Assembly (NCBI GenBank): GCA_900545755.1
Contig: URAG01000079.1
Coordinates: 1 to 9,979 of the forward strand
Reading direction: 5' to 3'
DNA length: 9,979 nt
DNA from: an uncultured Cloacibacillus sp.
GTDB taxonomy: Bacteria; Synergistota; Synergistia; Synergistales; Synergistaceae
Positions 1 to 5,774 of the stretch are shown here, in pieces; the first letter of the stretch is position 1, and every line of letters begins with the position of its first letter. Both the position numbers and the translations under genes were made by a program. Under the pieces are notes generated by a model. It ran no database searches. It was not told the DNA's origin and saw only the letters and a list, made by a program, of their open reading frames with translations.

Positions 1-99
1 GAGCCCCTTGTCGGAAAGCGGCACATCCTGCCACCCCGTAAAACGGTTCTCCTTATTCCACGAACTCTCCCCGTGTCTGATCAGCACAAGCTTATACAT
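1..99 (-). CDS. gpmA: 2,3-bisphosphoglycerate-dependent phosphoglycerate mutase, N-terminal fragment (cut by window edge)
   Basis: Only the first 33 codons lie in the window; the gene runs off the left edge. The translation begins [20 protein letters not shown] and continues into [12 protein letters not shown]. This is the standard start of cofactor-dependent phosphoglycerate mutase: a beta strand followed by the RHG(E) phosphohistidine motif, with His9 as the expected catalytic nucleophile, then the conserved NRFTGW and LS-KG signatures. Known for the family: it interconverts 3- and 2-phosphoglycerate in cytosolic glycolysis and gluconeogenesis. The ATG at 99 is preceded 5 nt upstream by a strong Shine-Dalgarno GGAGGTG (105-111 on the complement), and a sigma70-type promoter lies upstream, so the start is secure. 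The gene is divergent from the DUF3798 gene. Completeness of the remaining roughly 210 residues cannot be judged from here. Confidence 0.93.
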   Translation of the reverse strand, partial: MYKLVLIRHGESSWNKENRFTGWQDVPLSDKGL

Positions 100-149
100 A
101 GAGGCACCTCCGCGTCGAGTGAAATAAATCGTTTCCCACGCCGCTTCAA

Positions 150-178
150 ATTGTCCGACTGTGATGACTGCTTGTCAA
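150..178 (-). promoter_or_regulatory. sigma70-type promoter of gpmA
   Basis: On the minus strand a perfect -35 hexamer TTGACA (complement of 173-178) is followed by exactly 17 nt and a 4-of-6 -10 hexamer GACAAT (complement of 150-155). Transcription should start near position 143, giving a leader of about 45 nt that ends in the GGAGGTG ribosome binding site. Spacing and position fit a housekeeping promoter; no start-site data are available. Confidence 0.65.
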
Positions 179-348
179 GGCGGCGCGGAGTTGGAACAAC
201 GGAGCGCGTCTGCAAAATATGCTCCCGACGGCGCCGCAGCTGGGCAGTTGGTTGGAGCGTTTTATGCTTTTTTATTAACCGAGTGTAACCGTAATGCTTT
301 GCACACAGAGGCGCTCACTTTTTATTGCGAAAATATGTTGCGCCGAAC

Positions 349-402
349 AAATAAATTTTTTTATGTTTTATGCGTAATTACTTACATATTTTTAGGTATA
401 AT
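349..402 (+). promoter_or_regulatory. Promoter of the DUF3798 gene with AT-rich upstream (UP-like) tract
   Basis: A perfect -10 hexamer TATAAT lies at 397-402, placing the start of transcription near 409 and giving a leader of about 35 nt. The -35 region is weak; the best match is TAATTA at 375-380 with a 16-nt spacer. An A/T-only-rich tract at about 349-371 lies where a -40 to -60 UP element would bind the RNA polymerase alpha subunit, which could compensate for the poor -35. The -10 is seen directly; the UP-element role is inferred. Confidence 0.5.
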
Positions 403-443
403 TACGATAGTAGATTGTTGTGATATAGAGGAGGAACTCAATC

Positions 444-1658
444 GTGATCAAAAAATTTCTCGCTGGTCTAATTGTTTCGTGCTGCGCGGCTGCGCTGTGC
501 GCGAGCGCGGCTCTTGCGGAGCCGGCGTTCCGTATCGGTATAGCGACGCCGACCGTGTCGCAGTCAGAGGACGCATATCGCGGAGCTGAGAGGATCATCG
601 CGGAGTACGGCGACGCCTCTGACGGCGGAATGATAAAGCACGTCACTTTTCCCGACAACTTCATGCAGGAAATGGAGACGACGATATCGCAGATAGTCGG
701 CCTCGCCGACGACCCGAAGGTCAAGGTCGTCGTGGTCAACGACGCCGTCCCAGGTACGACGGAGGCTTTTCGCAGAATTAAGGAGAAGAGGAGCGACGTT
801 ATATGTCTCTCCGGCTCGCCGCATGAGGATCCGAACGTCATCTCTTCGATATCGGACTTTAGCGCCGTTGGCGACAGCATCTCGCGCGGATATCTCATCG
901 TGCATACAGCGAAGGAGCTAGGCGCGAAGAATTTCGTAATGATCTCTTTCCCGCGCCATCAGAGCTACGAGCTTCAGGCGCGCAAGCGCGCGATAATGGA
1001 GGCGGCGTGCAAAGACCTCGGCTTGAAGTTCTCGTTTGAAACCGCTCCGGACCCCGTGAGCGACGTAGGCGTCGCCGGAGCGCAGCAGTTCATACTTGAA
1101 AAGGTTCCGGCATGGCTTGAGAAGTATGGAAAAGCGACCGCGTTTTACTGCACGAACGACGCGCAGACGGAACCTCTGCTGAGGCAGATAGCGAAGCACG
1201 GCGGCCTTTTTATAGAGCAGGACGACCCATCGCCGATACTTGGATATCCCGGCGCTTTCGGCATAGACCTCAAGAAAGAGTCTGGCAACTGGCCCGCAAT
1301 AATGAAGAAGATTGAGAAGACCGTAATCGGCGCAGGCGGCGGCGGACGCATGGGAACGTGGAGCGCCTCTGTGCCGTGGAGCATGAGCTGCGCGATGGTG
1401 GAGTACGGCAAGAGAATCGTCGAGAACAAGGCAAAACTTGGCAACGTCAAGGATTTCGTCGGCTGCTTTGAGAAGTACACGCCCGGCGTAAAATGGCACG
1501 GCAAGAGATATCTCGACCTCGGCACCGGCGTCAGGAACAGAAAATATATAATGCTCTATCAGGACACGTATATTTTCGGCAAAGGTTTCATGCACACGAC
1601 CGACATACAGATTCCGGACAAGTACGAGAGGATAACAAGCGCCCAAATCAGCAAGTAA
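444..1658 (+). CDS. Exported DUF3798 protein (periplasmic-binding-protein-like)
   Basis: This 404-residue protein has the sequence character of the DUF3798 family (Pfam PF12683), whose members resemble type I periplasmic binding proteins; the ligand and physiological role are not established. It starts with GTG at 444, supported by an excellent Shine-Dalgarno GAGGAGGA (428-435) 8 nt upstream. Residues 1-25 form an export signal: basic MIKK, a hydrophobic core, and a likely signal peptidase I site after ALA25. Cys13 in IVSC also loosely fits a lipobox, so a lipoprotein is possible, though the hydrophobic stretch before Cys13 would be short. The mature part opens with a beta strand (FRIGIATP) and has alternating strand/helix segments such as KVKVVVVNDAVPGTTEA at about residues 92-108, typical of a two-lobed binding fold. 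A promoter precedes it and a strong terminator follows, so it is probably monocistronic. No transporter genes sit beside it here. Family assignment is confident, function unknown. Confidence 0.85.
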   Translation: MIKKFLAGLIVSCCAAALCASAALAEPAFRIGIATPTVSQSEDAYRGAERIIAEYGDASDGGMIKHVTFPDNFMQEMETTISQIVGLADDPKVKVVVVNDAVPGTTEAFRRIKEKRSDVICLSGSPHEDPNVISSISDFSAVGDSISRGYLIVHTAKELGAKNFVMISFPRHQSYELQARKRAIMEAACKDLGLKFSFETAPDPVSDVGVAGAQQFILEKVPAWLEKYGKATAFYCTNDAQTEPLLRQIAKHGGLFIEQDDPSPILGYPGAFGIDLKKESGNWPAIMKKIEKTVIGAGGGGRMGTWSASVPWSMSCAMVEYGKRIVENKAKLGNVKDFVGCFEKYTPGVKWHGKRYLDLGTGVRNRKYIMLYQDTYIFGKGFMHTTDIQIPDKYERITSAQISK

Positions 1659-1662
1659 CACT

Positions 1663-1690
1663 TTGTAAAATTTGATTTCGTTTTCACAAT
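1663..1690 (+). promoter_or_regulatory. Possible promoter of the puuD-like gene
   Basis: The 92-nt gap after the DUF3798 gene must hold both its terminator and any separate promoter for the next gene. TTGTAA (1663-1668), a 16-nt spacer and CACAAT (1685-1690) match the -35 and -10 consensus at 4 of 6 positions each. Transcription would start near 1697, inside the left arm of the terminator hairpin, so transcripts from this promoter would lack an intact terminator stem. This is an inference from weak matches; readthrough of the terminator is the alternative. Confidence 0.3.
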
Positions 1691-1728
1691 GGTGCCGCGG
1701 TCCACACAGGACCGTGGTATCTTCTTTT
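1691..1728 (+). terminator. Rho-independent terminator after the DUF3798 gene
   Basis: A 13-bp stem pairs 1691-1703 with 1709-1721, with three G-U wobbles, around a 5-nt ACACA loop. It is followed by the U-rich tract TTCTTTT (1722-1728). It begins 33 nt after the stop codon and ends 9 nt before the Shine-Dalgarno of the next gene, so it separates the two same-strand genes. Confidence 0.85.
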
Positions 1729-1750
1729 ACAGCGGACGGAGGATGATATT

Positions 1751-2506
1751 ATGAGACCGTTGGTAGGCGTGGCGTCGTCCGCGTTTTACGATTCTTTCAC
1801 GGACACCTTGTTCGGCGACGCGGAGCGCGGCGTAGTCGAGACCTGTTGGCAGCGCCTTTGCCTCACGGGTAAGATGATGCGCCATATCCGGCTGGCAGGC
1901 GGCGCAGCGGAGCTGCTGTCGGTTAAAAGCTGCGCCGAAGAGATAGAGACGGACGCGTCAAAATACGACGCATTCCTGTTCTGCGGCGGCGCGGACATAG
2001 ACCCGGCGCTGTACGGCGAGGCGCCGGACGGCAGCCTTGATATAGATAAGTTGAGAGACGGGTTCGAGTACGCTCTTATGAAAAAGGCTTACGAAAAAGG
2101 CAAAACTATTTTCGGGATATGCCGCGGACAGCAGATGATGAACGTCGTCTTCGGCGGCACTGTCTGCCAGGACATCAACAGGCTGAATCCTAAATGGAAG
2201 CTGCATCAGACTCCGTATCCGATGGACACGTATGCGCATACCGTGCTGATACTTGAGCCGCGGTTTCTTCCGCAGTCGGAGCTGGCCGAAGTGCAGGTTA
2301 ATTCCGCGCATCATCAGGCGGTAGGCAGGCTGGCGGACGGCTTTGTCGTTACAGCCGCGACGGACGACGGGGTTGTCGAGGGCATAGCGATGCCGGGCTA
2401 TGAAAAAGGGCTTATCGGCGTGCAGTGGCACCCCGAATCCCTAGCGGACAAAGACTCTTTCCATCACGGCTTCTTCGAAATGCTTGTAGAATACGCGCGC
2501 CGCTGA
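1751..2506 (+). CDS. Class I glutamine amidotransferase-like hydrolase, PuuD / gamma-glutamyl-GABA hydrolase family (peptidase C26)
   Basis: This 251-residue protein matches the usual length of the PuuD/peptidase C26 family (E. coli PuuD is about 254). Visible signatures are GGADIDPALYGE (79-90), typical of this branch; the nucleophile elbow FGICRGQQ with catalytic Cys124; the NSAHHQA segment (184-190); and IGVQWHPES with His227 and Glu229 completing the Cys-His-Glu triad. The catalytic set is therefore intact. Family members hydrolyse gamma-glutamyl amide bonds; PuuD releases GABA from gamma-glutamyl-GABA in putrescine breakdown. None of the other putrescine genes are in this window, so the substrate here is open, and the puuD symbol is withheld for that reason. 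There is no signal peptide, so the protein is cytosolic. The ATG at 1751 has GGAGGA (1738-1743) 7 nt upstream. It is followed by its own terminator and converges on the DUF1275 gene. Confidence 0.9.
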   Translation: MRPLVGVASSAFYDSFTDTLFGDAERGVVETCWQRLCLTGKMMRHIRLAGGAAELLSVKSCAEEIETDASKYDAFLFCGGADIDPALYGEAPDGSLDIDKLRDGFEYALMKKAYEKGKTIFGICRGQQMMNVVFGGTVCQDINRLNPKWKLHQTPYPMDTYAHTVLILEPRFLPQSELAEVQVNSAHHQAVGRLADGFVVTAATDDGVVEGIAMPGYEKGLIGVQWHPESLADKDSFHHGFFEMLVEYARR

Positions 2507-2520
2507 AAGGCGCGGCGCGC
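2495..2520. repeat. Perfect 9-bp GC-only hairpin spanning the puuD-like stop codon
   Basis: GCGCGCCGC (2495-2503) is the exact reverse complement of GCGGCGCGC (2512-2520), with an 8-nt loop at 2504-2511 that begins with the TGA stop codon itself. The left arm thus encodes the last codons of the protein. No U-tract follows, so it is not a classical terminator; it could protect the mRNA 3' end or assist the terminator 10 nt downstream. Its role is unknown. Confidence 0.6.
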
Positions 2521-2529
2521 AGAACGTTC

Positions 2530-2580
2530 AAGCGCTGGGCGAAAAGGCTGAAAGCCGCCGCCCGCGCTTTTTTATTTTTT
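2530..2580 (+). terminator. Rho-independent terminator after the puuD-like gene
   Basis: AAGCGC (2530-2535) and GGGCG (2537-2541) pair with GCGCTT (2564-2569) and CGCCC (2559-2563), leaving one bulged T at 2536. A small inner hairpin, GGCT/AGCC, sits in the loop. The run TTTTTTATTTTTT (2568-2580) follows directly. The stem also forms on the other strand but is not followed by T residues there, so it is unlikely to be a classical terminator for the converging efflux operon. Confidence 0.75.
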
Positions 2581-2631
2581 GCGCGGTGAGCTTTGCCGTG
2601 ATTTTTCTCGCTTTCCCGCAGAGGCGGCGCT

Positions 2632-3300
2632 TCAGACTTTTTCACGGAACATCAGGACGAAAACCGCGGCGAGCAGTGCGGCGGGGATCAGCGCCGCTTT
2701 TATAGAGAGCGCTGTAGTAATGAGCGCGCCTGCAGCGGCACCTAATATGAAGAAGAGGATTATTCCAAAATATTCGACGCTCGAACGAAGCTGCTCGCGG
2801 TCGCCGGTGCTGCGGTATTTGTAGAGGGTTTCCGTCGCGCTGCGCAGGTTGCCGGTACACATCGTCGTCGCGTAGGCGCGGCCGTGTACTTTGCGGAAGG
2901 CTTCGACCTGTAACGAGCAGATGAAGGAGACGACTACGTTCGCGCACATGTCTGGAATTTCGCCGTTTGGGACGAAGGCGACGGCCGTAAGCGCCGCCAC
3001 CTCCGCGGCTATTATCACCTGCCGCCAATGGATGAACCGGCTGCCGCGCATGGATTCTTTGACGAGTTCGGCGAGCAGGACGCCGAAAAAGAAGGCCGCT
3101 ATCGGCATAAGGTAGTAGCCGGCGCCGCCGAGGTTGCCGCGTGCCAAGCTCACGCCGAAGAGGACGATGTTGCCGGTCTGCGCGTTCGCAAAAACGTGGC
3201 CGCGGCATACGAATGTGTATGCGTCAAGGAAGCCGCCCGCAGCTGCGAGCAATATTCCTACGCGGTAGGTTTCGGATGTCTGCCGTTTCCATTCCGCCAT
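2632..3300 (-). CDS. DUF1275 family (YoaK-like) integral membrane protein
   Basis: This 222-residue polytopic protein of the DUF1275 family (Pfam PF06912) has no well-established function. The two family signatures are present: GGFLDAYTFVCRGHVF with QTGNIVLF (22-48), and a second half SLQVEAFRKVHG plus TTMCTGNLRSATETLY (129-160). The paired QTGN and CTGN motifs suggest the two halves are related. Hydrophobic segments lie at about 14-31, 43-53, 62-80, 94-111, 117-130, 177-196 and 199-217, consistent with roughly six membrane helices. The ATG at 3300 is only 7 nt after the stop of the adaptor gene; a modest Shine-Dalgarno AAGGA lies within the last codons of that gene. Placement suggests co-transcription and translational coupling as the last gene of the efflux operon. 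Whether it contributes to efflux or is only a passenger cannot be told from sequence. I found no good intrinsic terminator after it on this strand. Confidence 0.88.
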   Translation of the reverse strand: MAEWKRQTSETYRVGILLAAAGGFLDAYTFVCRGHVFANAQTGNIVLFGVSLARGNLGGAGYYLMPIAAFFFGVLLAELVKESMRGSRFIHWRQVIIAAEVAALTAVAFVPNGEIPDMCANVVVSFICSLQVEAFRKVHGRAYATTMCTGNLRSATETLYKYRSTGDREQLRSSVEYFGIILFFILGAAAGALITTALSIKAALIPAALLAAVFVLMFREKV

Positions 3301-3307
3301 GACAAGG

Positions 3308-4474
3308 TCAATTCCTTACGGTCACGGACTCTCCGTCGCGCAGGTTGTTACCGCCGAAGATTATCACTTCGTCGCCCTCTGTGAGCCCTTCGAGAAGCTG
3401 GATGCGGCCGCCTTCCTGTATGCCGGTCTTAACGTCGCGCCGTACGGCTTTGCCGTCGCGGACGACGTAGACGTAATGCCCTTTCTCGCTCGCGTGCAGG
3501 GCTCCCTCAGGTATCGTGAGCGAGTTTGTGTAGGCCTTCTCGACTATCGCAGCCTGTCCGAACATGCCGGGGCGCAGCCGTCCGCCGGCCTGTTTCTCGT
3601 TGTCGAGCACTATTTCGACGTTGCTTGTGCGCGTCGATGGGTCCACGTACTGGTCTATGCGCGTGACGCTGCCGTCGAAGCTCTCGCCGGGCAGCGCGTC
3701 GAAGCGCAGCGTAACGGGCATCCCGACTGCGACGCTGAATATTTTAAGCTCGGGGACGCGCAGCGTCGCCTTGAGCTTGCGCGGGTCGGCGATGTCGAGC
3801 AGCGGCGACGACGGAGAAATCATAGCGCCAGCAGTCAGCGAGTAGTCGTTGAGCACTATTCCGTCTATCGGCGCACGTATGATGTAGTCGTTTTTTTCGG
3901 ACTTCACGCGCTTCTCTTCGGCTTCGTACTGTTTCTCTTTTGCGAGCGCGGCGCGGTATGAGGCTTCGGCGCTGGTGTATTCGGTCTGTATCGCGTCGTA
4001 TTGCTGCTGCGTGCTGAAGCCCTCTTTCACAAGGCGGCTGTAGCGGTCGAGGTCGGTCTTCGCGTTGAGCATTTCGGCGCGCGCTTTTTCCGTGTCGGCG
4101 CGCGCGGAGGCGGCCTGTGCTATCGTCGAGAGTATCAGCGCGTCCTGCTGTTCGTGCTCGAGCGTCGCGACTACCTGCCCTTTTTTGACTCTGTCGCCCT
4201 GTTTGACGTGGAGCTCGAGGAGGCGGCCCGTAACGCGCGGCAGAAGCTCGACGCGGTCCACGGAGTCAACCTGCATATTCTGGACGATGCGGCTTGAAAT
4301 CGTGCTGTCAGCTCTGATTATCTCCGTCCTGACTATCGGCGTGAGCAGCGACGGGTCTGTCGGCTTGTCGAAGAGCGTCTCCCTCCGCGCGTAGACCCAT
4401 GTCCCAGCCGCCAAGGCGACGAGCGCGATTACAAATATAGCCTTACCGAAGCGCGGGCGTCTCTGTATCTTCAT
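3308..4474 (-). CDS. RND efflux periplasmic adaptor (membrane fusion protein, HlyD/AcrA family)
   Basis: This 388-residue adaptor links the inner-membrane pump to the outer-membrane channel. Residues 11-29 form a single hydrophobic N-terminal segment after a basic start. There is no lipobox cysteine, so it is probably anchored by this helix rather than by lipid. The two halves of a lipoyl (biotinyl-like) domain are visible at about 76-106 (PRVTGRLLELHVKQGDRVKKG) and 198-229 (IRAPIDGIV to LLDIAD). Between them, about 108-194 is a charged, alanine-rich alpha-helical hairpin that should dock on the TolC partner. A beta-barrel domain follows at about 233-312, and a membrane-proximal domain after about 315 (IPEGAL, VYVVRDGKAVRRDV). 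The length is normal for AcrA/MexA-type adaptors. The ATG at 4474 lies 1 nt after the stop of the TolC-like gene, with a GGGGAG ribosome binding site inside that gene. Substrate cannot be inferred. Confidence 0.93.
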   Translation of the reverse strand: MKIQRRPRFGKAIFVIALVALAAGTWVYARRETLFDKPTDPSLLTPIVRTEIIRADSTISSRIVQNMQVDSVDRVELLPRVTGRLLELHVKQGDRVKKGQVVATLEHEQQDALILSTIAQAASARADTEKARAEMLNAKTDLDRYSRLVKEGFSTQQQYDAIQTEYTSAEASYRAALAKEKQYEAEEKRVKSEKNDYIIRAPIDGIVLNDYSLTAGAMISPSSPLLDIADPRKLKATLRVPELKIFSVAVGMPVTLRFDALPGESFDGSVTRIDQYVDPSTRTSNVEIVLDNEKQAGGRLRPGMFGQAAIVEKAYTNSLTIPEGALHASEKGHYVYVVRDGKAVRRDVKTGIQEGGRIQLLEGLTEGDEVIIFGGNNLRDGESVTVRN

Positions 4475-4475
4475 C

Positions 4476-5774
4476 TCATATGCTCTCCCCGTTCCATGTC
4501 GTTATCGTTCCCTCCGTCATTTTGAGCGCGACGGCGGCTATTATACAGTTGTACTGCGAGCGGTTATATTCGAGCTGCGCGGCGGTGAGGTCGGACTGCG
4601 CCGTCAGCAGGTCGAGCTGCGGCGTGACGCCCTCGCGGTAGCCCACCTCCGCGAGACGCAGCGATTCGCGCGCGAGGCGCAGTGCCTCGGCTGATGCGGC
4701 GAGGTTTTCGCGGTTCGTCTCGATTTCGGTCCACGCCGTCTCTACTTCTGATTTTATGTCGAGCTCCTTCTGTTCGAGCGCGATTTTATCCTGTTCGCGC
4801 ACGGCTTTCGCCTCCATTACGGCGCGGCGTGTGACATTGCGGTCGAATATCGGTATCGAAAGGCGTACCTCGGCGCGCCACGTGTCTGAGCTCTCGTCGC
4901 GCTGGCGGTACGGGCTGAGCCATCCAGCAGACAGCCCCGCCGATAGCTGCGGTAGCATTTCGCTGCGTTCTATCTTTATCTGGTTCGTCTGGTAATTTAT
5001 CTGCTCTTCCAGCTGGCGGCGGTCGGCGCGGAATTTGGAGGCGAGCGCAAGAGACTCGGCGCGGCTGCCCTTTATAGCGGGTTCGTAGAGTTCTCCTTCG
5101 ACGGCGCGGCGCGCGTCCGGCTCTATGCCCATATAGTTCATCAGCGAAATTTCGGCGGCTTCGAACGCTCCTTGCGCAGTCGCGAGAGCCGCGCGGTTTT
5201 CAGCGAGCTGCTGCTGCGCGCGTATCACTTCTAGCTTATTAGCCAGGCCGACGTCGCACATACGCGAGACCTCGCGGAGGTGGAGCTCGGAGGTCTTCAC
5301 AGCGTCCTGCTCGGCCTCAATGTATTTCTTCTGGAGCAGCACGTTGTAGAATCGCGCGAAGAGCTCGCCGACGGCGCCGTTTTCGCCGTCGGCTATCGCC
5401 ATTTCGGCGATCGTTCGCACCTGCGGCGACTGCGCGCGCATCGCGCTGTTGCGCCCGCCGGAGTAGAGGATCTGTTCGAGCGATGCTTCGGCGCTGCGGT
5501 CGTCGTCGCGATCTCCGTCGTCCGTCTGCGGCTCGCGCTGCCAGCCAGCCGTGCCGCTCGCGGAGACCGATGGCAGCAATGTGCCGTCGGCTGCGAGTTT
5601 GAAGGCCTCGGCTTTGATCAGCTCCTGGCGCAGAGAGCGCAGCTCCGAGTTGTTTTTCAGCGTTATAGAGACGGCTTCATTGATTTTCAGCGGGGCCATG
5701 GCGAAGGACGGAACCGCCGCTGCCGCCGAAATTATGAGCGCCGCCGCGAGTGCCGCGAAAGTTTTATTCATCAT
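4476..5774 (-). CDS. TolC-family outer-membrane efflux protein
   Basis: This 432-residue protein has two tandem outer-membrane efflux protein repeats (Pfam PF02321 type), roughly residues 28-216 and 238-421, the normal TolC architecture of a trimeric barrel plus periplasmic helical tunnel. A signal peptide covers residues 1-25, with cleavage probably after PSFA; there is no lipobox Cys. Each repeat shows a beta hairpin: LLPSVSASGTAGW to LEQILYSGG (67-107) and MLPQLSAGLSAGW to RLSIPIFDR (273-312). Long helices follow, rich in Ala, Glu and Gln. The first hairpin carries a very acidic loop (TDDGDRDDD, 84-92) predicted to face the outside. The first ATG overlaps the pump gene's stop as ATGA; a second ATG follows at once, and the Shine-Dalgarno (GGGAGG) serves either. 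The gene sits between pump and adaptor genes and overlaps or nearly abuts both, so it should be the dedicated exit duct of this system. Confidence 0.93.
   Translation of the reverse strand: MMNKTFAALAAALIISAAAAVPSFAMAPLKINEAVSITLKNNSELRSLRQELIKAEAFKLAADGTLLPSVSASGTAGWQREPQTDDGDRDDDRSAEASLEQILYSGGRNSAMRAQSPQVRTIAEMAIADGENGAVGELFARFYNVLLQKKYIEAEQDAVKTSELHLREVSRMCDVGLANKLEVIRAQQQLAENRAALATAQGAFEAAEISLMNYMGIEPDARRAVEGELYEPAIKGSRAESLALASKFRADRRQLEEQINYQTNQIKIERSEMLPQLSAGLSAGWLSPYRQRDESSDTWRAEVRLSIPIFDRNVTRRAVMEAKAVREQDKIALEQKELDIKSEVETAWTEIETNRENLAASAEALRLARESLRLAEVGYREGVTPQLDLLTAQSDLTAAQLEYNRSQYNCIIAAVALKMTEGTITTWNGESI

Larger units (their letters stand above)
100..443. other. Divergent intergenic region between gpmA and the DUF3798 gene
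   Basis: This 344-base gene-free stretch separates two divergently transcribed genes. The left part (about 105-180) holds the gpmA ribosome binding site and promoter on the minus strand. The middle (about 181-260) is GC-rich, and the only structure I see is a 5-bp inverted repeat GGAGC/GCTCC at 201-205 and 221-225. The right part (about 265-425) is strongly AT-rich and contains the DUF3798 promoter. One plus-strand open frame crosses the region (from 161) but lacks a ribosome binding site and has no recognisable protein character, so I do not call a gene. Confidence 0.6.

Noticed and set aside
161..589. 142-codon plus-strand frame crossing the gpmA/DUF3798 intergenic region
   Set aside because: It runs through the promoter and into the DUF3798 gene in another frame, has no Shine-Dalgarno, and its product has no recognisable domain.
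392..1661. Long minus-strand open frames antisense to the DUF3798 gene (392-898, 564-905, 918-1661)
   Set aside because: They lie opposite a gene with a clear family match, signal peptide, ribosome binding site and terminator. Their products are low in family character, and the openness follows from GC-rich codon use.
1691..1728. Hairpin considered as part of a riboswitch or T-box leader for the puuD-like gene
   Set aside because: It is a single simple stem-loop with a U-tract directly after the preceding gene. No conserved aptamer or competing antiterminator structure is visible.
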